Shown: piece after piece, positions 1-9,090 of the stretch
Layout: each line of letters starts with the position of its first letter
Position numbering within the stretch: the first letter of the stretch is position 1
Made by a program: the position numbers and the translations under genes
Notes under the pieces: model-generated
Databases searched by the model: none
The model's input: only the letters and a program-made list of their open reading frames with translations
Told to the model about the DNA's origin: nothing
Assembly: GCA_946803715.1 (NCBI GenBank)
Contig: CAMPET010000457.1
Location: forward strand, 481-21,414
DNA from: Beroe ovata
Taxonomy: Eukaryota; Ctenophora; Nuda; Beroida; Beroidae
Length of the DNA stretch: 20,934 nt
Reading direction: 5' to 3'

Positions 1-95
1 AATATCCGTGACCCCCTAATATTCGTGACCACCTCAGTCGGTGCACAGAAATAGCACAGAAATATAACACTCTTCTCCTCCATTAATCAACTTAC

Positions 96-183
96 CTTCG
101 CGGTGTAAGTTGCATCCGTTATCTCCACTAAGTACTGCCCCTTTATTTCAATAGGTCCTTTCGGTGTGATCTTGCTACACCAC
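96..183 (-). CDS. Orphan internal exon of an unidentified gene (partial)
   Basis: A candidate internal coding exon on the minus strand. It is preceded by a pyrimidine-containing acceptor ending TTCAG and followed by a consensus donor GTAAGT. It is 88 nt long: one base completing a codon, then 29 codons open in only one frame (the other two hit stops). The peptide begins WCSKITPKGPIEIKGQ and ends with ATYTAK. I do not recognise the family. The next exon should lie to the left, outside the window; I could not identify an upstream exon between 184 and 1038. What it could otherwise be: a chance open segment, although strong splice signals on both sides argue against that. Confidence 0.45.
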
Positions 184-966
184 CTGAAGTTAGGGTAATA
201 CACGTGTCACGAACGGAGAGTGAGAGGGCACGTGATTGCTTGAATGTGCAATCACGTTATACGTGATTCTTGTGCAATATTCAAAACTGCGGGGTCGCAC
301 GACTGAGTAACGACCAGCATTTGGAGACTGTTCAATTTTATCTCAATCATAGCTTTGGATTCCTCAATTTTAACTCGTGTTTGAAGTTGTCCGTCTTTTT
401 GTTTAGAAAGTGCTTGGAGCTGCAAATCAGCTCACAGAGCTACCTACCAACTTTGTTGCCGAATGAACCTTGACATCTTACTATCTACCCGCGATTGTGC
501 CGAATTTTGATACGAATTATCGGCATAAGCAATGTAGACTTTTGTAAATCTTGATACATAAACTCCGATAGCCGATAAGAGACCATCTCGAATAACATGT
601 TACTGTTAAAAACGGCGTTGAAATATATCACCTCCCATTATCTAGACACATTATCATGTCTGTTCACAGTTAGGCACCCTTCTTCTTACCACAGACCCAC
701 GATCAGGAACTGATGGATAATCCAACTCACCACAGTCCGACACATGCCGGACTCACCAAAGTTGGGATTCGTCTCGTTCCGGGATCGACTCTCGTGGTCG
801 CCAACAACACGTCGATCCCCTGATCACACTGGGATAGATGCGCAGCCGACCAAAAGTCACCGTATGATCAGGAGTCACCGTATGACCCTTTCTCTGATAA
901 TCTGATGTGTGATTGACTTTTAGCCGCTCGAGTATTTCTCTGCGGCCGATTTTGTCTCCATTTTGC
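184..966. other. Region without a supportable gene
   Basis: About 780 bp between the orphan minus-strand exon and the transporter gene. I see no convincing exon. Three donor-like minus-strand sites lie close together (near 682-690, 735-741 and 760-766) with no open exon clearly attached to them. Two CACGTG sites lie at 201-206 and 229-234. The region probably includes the promoter of the plus-strand transporter, but no TATA box or other core element is clear. Confidence 0.4.
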
Positions 967-986
967 ATGTTGTTGTTGTTGTTCAG

Positions 987-1019
<33 letters not shown>

Positions 1020-1037
1020 TTGTTGTTGTTGTTTTTG
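967..1037 (+). repeat. (GTT)n / (TTG)n trinucleotide microsatellite
   Basis: An almost pure TTG/GTT run, interrupted by a CAG and a few T-rich units, ending immediately before the first ATG of the transporter reading frame. It probably lies in the 5' UTR or core promoter. On the opposite strand it would read as CAA repeats (polyglutamine), but that frame is antisense to the transporter and is not believed to be coding. Confidence 0.9.
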
Positions 1038-1038
1038 A

Positions 1039-3597
1039 ATGACATCTATGTCTCGGACAGAAATAACCCCCATCATAAGACCGCTTCTCATCACGATGGA
1101 TAACAAAGAAGTGGAGTTCCAATCAGAACCTGGGAATAATGTGATATGTCCGGAATACAGAATCACCGTGTCTGCAGTCCTCCCTGGATGCGTAACCCAG
1201 GAAGCAACAGATCTCACCCCTGGATGCGTAACCCAGGATACAGCACACGTCACCCCTGGGCTTGTAACCGAGGATACAGCAGACTGTGACGTCATCACGA
1301 ACCTTGCAGCCAAGCCAATCACCGAGCCGGAGAATGTTGGAGGGGAACCAATCCAGAGACTGACGCGGAAGCTGACTGTTGATGAAGTGGTTAACGAGAT
1401 CATGGGCAATAGACCAGGGTTCCTCCACATTGTCATAGTCATGATAGTCCTGTCGTATGGGCTGAGTGTTGATTCATTGACCTATCTCACTGTTTTCGGA
1501 GGTAAATGAACCGCTTAGCCGGATTCCCATTTGATTTGCTCACGATTTTCAGCGTTTTAGAGCGCTTGACATCACTGATCCATCATTATGTGTGATTACC
1601 TATGTAACATACCATATTATACGGTAAAGAGTTGTCAAAATCGGTTCGGTTTATTCCTAGACATGATAGAAAAATGTGGTCACTGAGAGAGAGGGATCTC
1701 AGACAACCGCTTACCAGACATCAACTTCCACTTCACCATTTGGTCTCACTCTCTCTCTCTCTCTTGACCAAATTTAGAGTTATGCATTGCCAATGGGACA
1801 GTAGGTATTTCAAACGTTCAAATGAGCGTTATACGAATGCTAAGTGTTCAGACAGAGTCTCCTGACACCGATATAAAGTTATGTAGTATACATGAGACTG
1901 AAGTTAATATGGAACTTTACTATGAACCTAATCCGAGGTTCTTTTCAGGCATCATACCGTACACAAAGTGGGATTGTGTGTCTGATGACTGTCGAGAGTT
2001 GTACAAAAACTCCACTGATCAAGTAAGCAAAGTTGCGACACGATTCACTAGGTATTTATGATGCAAATTGAAACTATAGCTGTTGAAACTTGGCATCAAT
2101 CCATCACCATGACACCCTTATCACCCCCTCCAGGATAACTTCTACAGTGAGAAGGTGCTATGTGAGTCGGGTATGAAGCTCGGTGAGGACTTCCGCTTTG
2201 ACACCACCGATCACACCTCAATGGCAGTGGATTGGGGGCTCTTCTGTGAGGAAGAGTTGAAAATGGCGTCACTTTCGTCTATGATATTTGCAGGTAGAAA
2301 ACGATTTTTACTGTTAGTTCGATTTTCGACTCAATGTCTCCTGCGTTTAGTAGAGTTTTGGTGTTTCTGCAGTCGCCAAGGGGTTGACAGAGTAAGATTT
2401 CACAAAAAACCCTCCTCAGGTGCGTATGTCGGCTTCCTCGGAGCGTCAGTCCTGTTCGACAGATATGGCAGAAAAAAGGTAACCATTGCCTCCGGTTTGC
2501 TGAGCTTCATCACCGTGCTGGCAAGTGGTTTCAGTCCGGACTACTACACAATGTTTGTACTACGCTTCTTCATGGGTCTCGGCAAGAATGTGTGCTGGGC
2601 TGGTCTCTTCTGCTGGCTCCTGGAGTTCACCCCTGCCTCCATGACGGTGTTTATCTCTGCTGTGGGGTACACATCCCACAGTATGGGTCTCCTCCTGGTG
2701 GATTTGGTGGCCTACTCCCTCACACAGTGGAGACACATCTTCTTCGTCATGAGTGGTGTCACGCTCCTGTCCCTCGTGCCCCTCGTTTTTCTCCCGGAGT
2801 CACCTCGCTTCCTTATAACTCGGGGACAGCCGGCCGAAGCGAGGGCCGTGCTGGAGAGGGTCTCGCGGGTCATTGGCAAGAGGAGGAGTTCATCGCTGGA
2901 GAATGTGGAGCTCAGCTACAAAGTGCATAAACAAAGCACGCTCAAACAGATAAAGGATTTCGTCAAGTACCCGAAGTTCGGTCGACAGTCGTTACTCCTG
3001 GCTCCACTCTGGCTGGGAACTTGTTCACTCGGTTACGCTTTCCAGTTCGGTTGGGGCAAACTGAGCACTGATCTCTACATCAGCTACGTGTTGTCAAGTG
3101 CAGCATCGATCACCGCATTTCATCTGATGGTGCCTGCGGAAAAATTGGCGGGAAAGAAGAAAGGGCTGCTCGGTTTACTGAGCGGATGCGTTGTTTTCTT
3201 CTGTCTGGCAATGATCGATCACAACATATCGGAAACGTGGAGCATCGAACTGATAGCAAGTCTGCTCGGTTTCCTCTGTACGATCAGTGCGAACACGATG
3301 ACGTATATCTACACGAGTGACGTGACGCCCACGTCACACAGGGGCATGGTAATGTGCATATGTGGGAGTTTTGGGAGGATCGGGAGTTTCCTCGGCCCCT
3401 ATCTCCAGCTCCTGTTCAACTTGGGGGACAGGCGTATACCATTCGGTATATTCGTGGGGATAGCACTGCTCTGCATTACAGCAGTGGTGTTCACTGACGA
3501 TCCAACTGGGAAGCCAATGCCCGAGACGCCCATGGACATCCGAGATGATAGGAAGGGGAAAGTGGGGAATAAAGTCGGCGACAAACAGATTCCTTGA
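1039..3597 (+). CDS. SLC22-like: SLC22-type organic ion transporter (MFS), four exons
   Basis: Exons 1039-1501, 1949-2022, 2134-2293 and 2420-3597; phases agree and the joined frame is 624 codons. ATG 1096 has the better context (A at -3, G at +4) and gives 605 aa; ATG 1039 follows an in-frame TGA and has weak context. The protein belongs to the 12-helix major facilitator superfamily, SLC22 branch, which moves organic cations or anions across the plasma membrane. Visible marks: first membrane segment (FLHIVIVMIVLSYG) at the end of exon 1; a Cys-containing extracellular loop with an NST glycosylation site; motif FDRYGRKK after helix 2; PESPRFLITRG plus an EAR motif after helix 6; and a C-terminal LPET-like PMPET. 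Odd points: an unusually long N-terminal extension of about 110-130 residues with a short repeat, and a stop-free second-to-last intron. The substrate cannot be predicted. Confidence 0.9.
1183..1290 (+). repeat. Three 36-bp in-frame repeats in transporter exon 1
   Basis: Three tandem 36-bp units encode 12-residue units PGCVTQEATDLT, PGCVTQDTAHVT and PGLVTEDTADCD. They lie in the cytoplasmic N-terminal extension, ahead of the first membrane segment. The third unit is the most diverged. Confidence 0.85.
2294..2419 (+). other. Stop-free 126-nt intron in the transporter gene
   Basis: Bounded by donor CAG/GTAGAA and acceptor CCTCCTCAG/GT. Its length is a multiple of three and the host frame has no stop through it, so unspliced RNA would still encode a full protein with a 42-residue basic insertion. 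The insertion falls inside the second membrane segment (between MIFAG and AYVG). Splicing restores the expected family spacing, so I treat it as an intron. Confidence 0.8.
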
Positions 3598-3705
3598 CAA
3601 TCAGTTTGATATAAATGAAACCACTATAATTAGTAGTAGGTAAGTGACTTTCTTACCCAGGGTTTTTAGTAGTCTTTACTCGTTTGTTCCATCTCTTTCC
3701 AGGCT
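3598..3705. other. Short convergent intergenic gap between two 3' ends
   Basis: Only 108 bp separate the stop codons of the plus-strand transporter and the minus-strand UBE2O-like gene, so their 3' UTRs probably overlap. No perfect AATAAA is present on either strand; TATAAA occurs on the plus strand near 3610. Splice-like signals occur on both strands (see findings). Confidence 0.6.
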
Positions 3706-6492
3706 TTAAAGGTTCCTGAAAACCATTATCATAAATTCTGTACAGAAATAATTGATTAGGTAAATTAAGACTCCAATGACTCCAATGATAAGAATGCACT
3801 CTCGTACCCGATTAGAAGTGACATCAGCGCCGGGAGGTTCACTCTCAATGGGGGCATCCGGGCACTTCTCCACAACCTCCCCCTTGTTCGTTTCGAGACT
3901 GTCATCCAACCCACTGTCCGATTCATGATCGCTCGCTGATTTGATGTTTAAGTTGGACTCATAGGTAACGAAAGTGGGTTCGAGATTAACTAATTTTGGC
4001 GGGTTATTAGCTACCTACTCAGAGCTATCGATAATTAACGCATTCAAAAACTGAGAAAAAATCACCAGATAAAACTCAGACACTTACACGACTCTGAATG
4101 ATTGTCATCTTCTTCATCTTCATCTTCTGAGTCAGTTTCCCCTGAGAAATTTTGACCGATATTAGATTAGAAATTAAATCGTTGAAAGTACGCACAAGTT
4201 CTATATTCCATACCTGCACTTCCTATGGCCAGTTGATCAAATGAATCCGGATTTTCTTCCTCTTCCAAACCGAATTCAGTCCAATTCTCCGTACTTCCGC
4301 TTGCTGAACCACACGTCTGACACCTCAGCTCCGGGGGAGGATCATCTTGCTCCTTTGCAAAGTTATTTTTACAAGATTCAACCTTCATTGGGTCTTTCTC
4401 GTCTATTTGAGGTTCATCTCTAGGGGTGGAAAAACCTCTGGTTCCATGGCCAGCAGAAGCATCCTCAGTCACATCTTCTGCTCCATCACCTTTACAAGTC
4501 GGTGTCTTGGTTATCAATGATTCTTCTCTTGATGACTCGTTACCTTCATTCTCTATCAGAGAGTTTATGTTGTTGCTGTTACCGGTAGCTTCGCCTAATG
4601 GTACACTATCGCTCTGGGATGATGGGGATTTGGCCAGGGCACACTTCTTACAACATCTGTTCTGTGACCTCTCAACTTCAGCGTTTATCTTATCGTCTAT
4701 CTTCGTTTCGAAAATAAGGTTTGATGTTCTCGACTGTTCATCGTTTGGAGCATCGCAATTGGTCGGTGGAACTGCATCGATTTCTGAAAAAATATTGAAA
4801 GTTCTTTTGTCGACTCTCATCAAATCGATACCATGGCAGCAACGACAATTGACGGTTATTTTCGAGCTAAATTTCCTACTTTCTGAGGATTCCTCCTCAT
4901 TCCAGAAGCACTGGTGAACAGGTGATTCCGATTTACTGGGTAGATCAAAATCATCCAATCGGGCTCTTCCATTCTTGCTTTCATCCAGCATTTTCTGAAT
5001 TGAGAAATTACGAAACTCCAAGAGTCGTTAATCAAAACACATAGATTATAGAATACATAACGAGATTGAGATTAATATCATCCACCTCCATCACCTGAAT
5101 ATTCACGGTCGTAGGAAGTTTGAGTAAAGCCGGGAGTCCTATCGTCAAAAGTCTTTGTTGATATCTCTCAAAGACTCGGATTCTGGAAGTTGAATTGGCA
5201 ACTATCAGACTAAGTAGGTATAACAAAGTTCAGGCACGGTGATTCATCACAAAGAAATACCTACTGACAGAATCTAGAGACATACTTCGCAAGCATTTCT
5301 TCTCCTGTGATGAAAGTTGGAGGTGGCGCTGACGGTTTGTTTGGGGTCATGAAGCCGTGGGTAATCCATTCTACTTCCATCCCCGTCAAAATAGCCTGAC
5401 AAAATCTTTGTTGAGACATCAGACATACTTTGGGAGAAGTAAGGACAATGGAAATGTAATCTCGAGAGATTGCTTGCAACAAAATCCACCTCAAGAACAA
5501 CTCCCTTCACTTTCTGCTTGGTTGTTTTAAACACGGGCATCTGTCCTGATAACACAGTAGCTCGTTTGAACCACATGGCTTTGCCCTCAAGACGCTGTCC
5601 AACATACCATGTGCCGCTGTAGTATGGACTTATCTCACTGAACCTGAGATAGGGCAATTAATATTTGGGATAAACATGGATGCAATGTTTAATAAACATT
5701 GTTTATCTGCTACTTAAATTAAAAACATATAGTTTAACATTTACTTGCTATCTTCCATGTGCCTAGCTGTATCAAATTTCATCAAAACTCTGGCTCCGTT
5801 CTTCAAACCTACTACCAAGGTCTGTTGAATTTCCAGAATGTAACCAAGCCAAGATCCACAAACAACATTTGGTTCATGGTAATGTAACTGGAAAGGGAGA
5901 GCACATTTAAAATACTTTTATCATGTCCTCCCTTTGGATGATGAGTTCAGATGGTTCCATAGAGCTTTGCACTTATTACTCACGTTCCATGGTGTCAGGA
6001 ATGGTCCAGGTACATTTGAAACGTGGTTGTTTGTGCCAACAAGCTTGACAGAACAGTTTGCAGTGACATCAAGGAGAACCCCAGATCTATAATCTCCCTG
6101 TCTCTCTACACCCATACCGGGTTCAAGGACTCTGCTTTTTAGAGATAGTTCCTTCTGGAGTAGTATTTCTTCTTCACCTAGACATTAAATTATTACAATA
6201 TGTTTCTAAACCTTGAAAAATGATTCAGTTTGTCGGGAATCAATGAACTTCATACCACTTGGATACCAAGACACCATAGCAGCATCTTTTGGGAGTCCCT
6301 CATCATCACTGCCATCATCAGAGTCTGAATCTGGCATTTCAATAATAACACCTGCAAATGCCATCCATCACCATGTTATAACTTACAGAGAAAGTTTTGG
6401 CCATGAACACAAGCCAACATACCTAGATTATTATTCCTTGAAGAAACAACATCACTTGGATAGAATGTTTGGCATTTATCATGACTTGTCAT
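3706..6492 (-). CDS. UBE2O-like: UBE2O-like protein: CR1 region, no E2 domain, C-terminal membrane tail
   Basis: Ten exons (minus strand order): 6492-6423, 6351-6256, 6177-5984, 5887-5745, 5643-5490, 5395-5286, 5182-5095, 4994-4214, 4141-4088, 3935-3706. All phases agree; 639 aa. Residues about 10-285 follow the N-terminal CR1 part of UBE2O, a giant E2/E3 hybrid that recognises exposed basic or hydrophobic patches on orphan proteins: an acidic stretch (PDSDSDDGSDDEG), WYPSG (human WYPEG), CSVKLVGTN (CAVKLIGTN), SWLGYI (CWLGKV), LKNGARV (LSNGARC), VEWITHGF (VTWITKSF), ERYQQRLL (DHAQRQLG). A low-complexity part with CRCC, CCKKC and CQTC clusters (285-545), an acidic patch (SEDEDEEDD) and a hydrophobic segment near 610-632, four residues from the end, follow. 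CR2, coiled coil and the catalytic UBC domain are absent, and the convergent transporter leaves no room for them. The start ATG 6492 lies two bases after an acceptor, so a 5' UTR exon is likely. Homology is confident; function is inferred. Confidence 0.87.
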
Positions 6493-6869
6493 TACTGAAG
6501 GAATGGCAAAATATTAGACGGGTATTTATTCATCAAAAATTGATACATAACCGAAAGTCCAGAGATATTTTCACATATTTAATACACAATTTACTGCCCC
6601 CTATAACTTGAATAGCTTCTAAGACTGCTCTATCAAATCCTTCAGACTTCTTTAAAACAGAAAAATTATTGTAAAACTTCTATCAAACAAATAGTACAAT
6701 ATCATAATATTATGCAACAGGACTTCAGATAAATAAAGTAGTAAGCTACAGCCTTATCAATCAATGATAAACCCTGTCAATTGTCATTCTATCCGGCCCT
6801 GACCCTTCTTATCAAATTTTATCCATTTATATCTGAACTCTGTTTGTCAGATTTTATCTGACCTTTGTT

Positions 6870-7165
6870 TCTCCCGCACGGTGCGCGCGCCTTTATCGAA
6901 GGCCAAAACAGGCCTGTTTCGGCACGCGGCTAGGCTTTGATGAAGGCGCGAGCGTGAAAAACAGGTCAGGTTACATTGCATCTGACATTTTGACAATTAA
7001 CCTCTGTTTCTCGCGCGCGGCGAGATCAATAAGTTTGTGCCGCGCGCGCGCCCGAAGCGAAATTTTTAACAAAGTTTATCATCGATCGACAAGAATAAAT
7101 TTGCCGCCGCGCGCGCATCACGAAATTTTCGACAGGGTCTGAGGGTCTATCATCGATCGACATGT
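6870..7165. repeat. CG-rich block with diverged tandem units
   Basis: Several runs of alternating CG (GCGCGCGC-type) in an otherwise AT-rich region. Two related units of about 65-70 bp end in the same 14-mer ATCATCGATCGACA (7078-7091 and 7149-7162), and a TCTGTTTCTCGCGCG-like segment near 7000 resembles one near 6865. A 14-bp perfect palindrome AAACAGGCCTGTTT lies near 6907-6920. It sits upstream of the UBE2O-like gene (minus strand), so it could be part of that promoter or a decayed mobile element. Confidence 0.55.
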
Positions 7166-7276
7166 AACATCTAACATTCTGACAAGCCTCGGGCTATTAA
7201 ATTCAATCTACTCTTAGCTTATCAGCTTATCTCAATCTGACTTGTCTCATGTCTGGCGATGCTAGACCGCTTGGCT

Positions 7277-7303
7277 GATGTAAGCCGCGAAGCGGCTTGC
7301 ATC
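7277..7303. repeat. Strong hairpin (12-bp arms, 3-nt loop)
   Basis: Arms GATGTAAGCCGC and GCGGCTTGCATC around a GAA loop. They pair over 12 positions with one T/G pair, which in plus-strand RNA would be a G-U wobble. No T-run follows and I recognise no RNA family; it is not a tRNA. Confidence 0.6.
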
Positions 7304-7305
7304 TG

Positions 7306-7698
7306 AGAAATGCCCCTCACCCAAGGTGCCGAAGGCAGCATTAAGGGTGCACTAAGTGACCTGAAAAGTCGTAGAATACCAGTTGAAAGGACAGTCATCT
7401 CAACACACTTTTTGTGTGCACATTCAATCTAGTTATTATCAAATGTCCAGTTCACTTTTGTCAGGGAATTTCAGTCGTGTGGATAAGAAATTTGGTCAGG
7501 AAGAAGGAAAACCACTTTCTTGGATAGTAGTTAACTTAATTCTAAATGATAAATCTCAATAATTAGCCATAGTAATATACTTTTTGAAATATAAATATAA
7601 GAAAGCATGTACAAATCACTCGTCATTAGCAACAAAAATTGATGCCTCAGACTCTTCAAACTTCACACCGCAAGATTAGCCATAGCAATGAGATGGGA
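7306..7698. other. Non-coding flank 3' of the tectonin-type gene
   Basis: About 390 bp, AT-rich, with no coding signal I can support. It would hold the 3' UTR of the minus-strand gene ending at 7699, but no canonical AATAAA is present on that strand. Confidence 0.4.
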
Positions 7699-9090
7699 TT
7701 ATCCAATGACAACAATTCCTGCCATTGCGACTACCCCATTGGCGTGACCAATATGGGTCCAAGAAACGTCATACTCCACTGGGTCCCTCACAAAGAGTCG
7801 ATTGTTTGATGTTGTGCAGTAGATCTTTCCATCGAGTGTTGCCATTGATGTGAGATGATTTGCATGTCCAACATGAGTCCAGTTGGTATCATATTCATAT
7901 GGATGTCTCACCCAGAGATTGTTGTCACTTGTGGCACACCAAAGTTTCCCATTGATACCAGCCATAGCCACCACGTTGTTTGCATGTCCAATGTGCTTCC
8001 AGCTAACATCATAATGTACAGGGTCCCTAACATAAAGTTTGTTGAATGAGGTAACACAGTATAGCTTACCATTGAGGGATGTGAATGCCACCACATGATA
8101 TGCATGTCCTATATCTGTCCATCCTGTGTTATCCAACACTGGCGGTCTCACATACAACCTATTCCTTGATGTGATGCAGTAGAGTTCATCATCCAAACTA
8201 GTCATACCAACCAGGTTATTGGCATGTCCCACACGCTCCCAGTTGATGTCACTATGGATAGGGTCCCGCACCCACAAATCATTCCCCTGTGTGGAACAGA
8301 AGAGTTTGCTTCTCACACAGTGCTTGTTGAACATTTCACTGTTCAATTTGAGCCTGGCCTCCATTTGCTGCGTGTCCAGATCATGAACTCCCGTACCATG
8401 CATCTCCAGAGCAATGAATACCAGGGTTGTACCCTCAACTATGAGACTTGTCACAAAGTCAAACAAGTCCACGGTGCAGAAGCCAGCATTATGAGCGAGC
8501 TCGTACACAGATGGGTTGGAGGTCAGGTAGTCCCTCCCTTCTATCATGTCCTCTATTGTGGACAGTGCACCACGAACATCCCACTGTCCCTGCAGGACCG
8601 CTTCCTTCCAGTCCCTGGTCAGAATATTCTCTTCTATCATCCCTGGCATGCCTGGCATACTCGACTTCCCAATAACATCATGGTCATATCCATCTAGAGC
8701 TTGTAGAATAGACTGGAAAGCATCCGTGTACTTTGCTTCAAAGAAACCAACGTCGATCTGCATATGCAGTTGGTCCACAGATTCCTCAATGTCGTGCAGG
8801 AATGCCAAAATTTCGGTTGTATCAAAAGTGTTGCCAACGCCACCACAATCAGGACTGAACGCGCCAGTGGCGCAAGTCGCGCCCACGGCAGCAGAGGCGA
8901 CCGCCACTACGCATCCGATTCCAAAGGTGACAGCACAGGTCACACCCCCTGTAATTCCTGCTGCTGTGGAGCCCGCAGCACATACTCCTTCTACCACAGA
9001 GTTCTGTGTTTCACAGTCAGCCTCTGTTAGAGGGCAAAAGAGGCTAAGGATAGCTAGCCAGAGTAGCTTCTTATACGGTGATTGGCGCAT
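7699..9090 (-). CDS. Secreted tectonin/tachylectin-like beta-propeller protein, intronless
   Basis: 463 aa in one exon. The start at ATG 9090 is chosen because a signal peptide follows directly: KK, then LLWLAILSLFCPLTEA, with cleavage probably near residue 24-25. An acceptor-like TTTACAG just upstream allows a 5' UTR intron. Residues 26-84 are rich in Gly, Ala, Val and Cys (for example GITGGVTCAVTFGIGCVVAV). Residues 85-260 look helical. Residues 263-463 are five repeats spaced at exactly 40 residues, each with a consensus like YC.TS.N.L(Y/W)VRDPV.YD..W..(I/V)GHAN. This matches tectonin/tachylectin lectin propellers, which bind sugars or lipids; five blades is the number in tachylectin-2. 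The likely role is an extracellular lectin, perhaps defensive. A hydrophobic N-terminal part fused to a lectin is also compatible with a membrane-acting protein, but nothing here proves it. It lacks introns, unlike its neighbours, so transfer or retroposition is possible. Confidence 0.85.
   Translation of the reverse strand: MRQSPYKKLLWLAILSLFCPLTEADCETQNSVVEGVCAAGSTAAGITGGVTCAVTFGIGCVVAVASAAVGATCATGAFSPDCGGVGNTFDTTEILAFLHDIEESVDQLHMQIDVGFFEAKYTDAFQSILQALDGYDHDVIGKSSMPGMPGMIEENILTRDWKEAVLQGQWDVRGALSTIEDMIEGRDYLTSNPSVYELAHNAGFCTVDLFDFVTSLIVEGTTLVFIALEMHGTGVHDLDTQQMEARLKLNSEMFNKHCVRSKLFCSTQGNDLWVRDPIHSDINWERVGHANNLVGMTSLDDELYCITSRNRLYVRPPVLDNTGWTDIGHAYHVVAFTSLNGKLYCVTSFNKLYVRDPVHYDVSWKHIGHANNVVAMAGINGKLWCATSDNNLWVRHPYEYDTNWTHVGHANHLTSMATLDGKIYCTTSNNRLFVRDPVEYDVSWTHIGHANGVVAMAGIVVIG
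7702..8304 (-). repeat. Five 120-bp coding repeats (propeller blades)
   Basis: Tandem DNA repeats with an exact 120-bp period and no indels, encoding the five propeller blades. Conserved cysteine codons recur at residues 264, 304, 344, 384 and 424. The last unit ends shortly after the VVAMAGI strand (VVIG then stop), so the fifth blade lacks only its final few residues. Confidence 0.9.

Noticed and set aside
753-1442. 229-codon minus-strand open frame, including a polyglutamine-like antisense run
   Set aside because: It is antisense to transporter exon 1, its peptide has no domain, and its repeats mirror the 36-bp coding repeats.
3640-3660. 21-nt segment with perfect GTAAGT and CCCAG ends
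   Set aside because: Too short to be spliced as an intron; the donor may instead pair with the acceptor at 3702.
4426-4917. 163-codon plus-strand open frame
   Set aside because: Antisense to the large UBE2O-like exon 4994-4214, which has the conserved splice phases.
6610-6652. Candidate upstream coding exon of the UBE2O-like gene (KSEGFDRAVLEAIQ after a T-rich acceptor)
   Set aside because: Its phase cannot join the exon beginning at 6494 without meeting a stop, and UBE2O has no matching segment. It could be untranslated leader.
7255-7400. Possible tRNA or other structured RNA gene
   Set aside because: The hairpin is clear, but there is no cloverleaf, no A/B box pair and no family I recognise.
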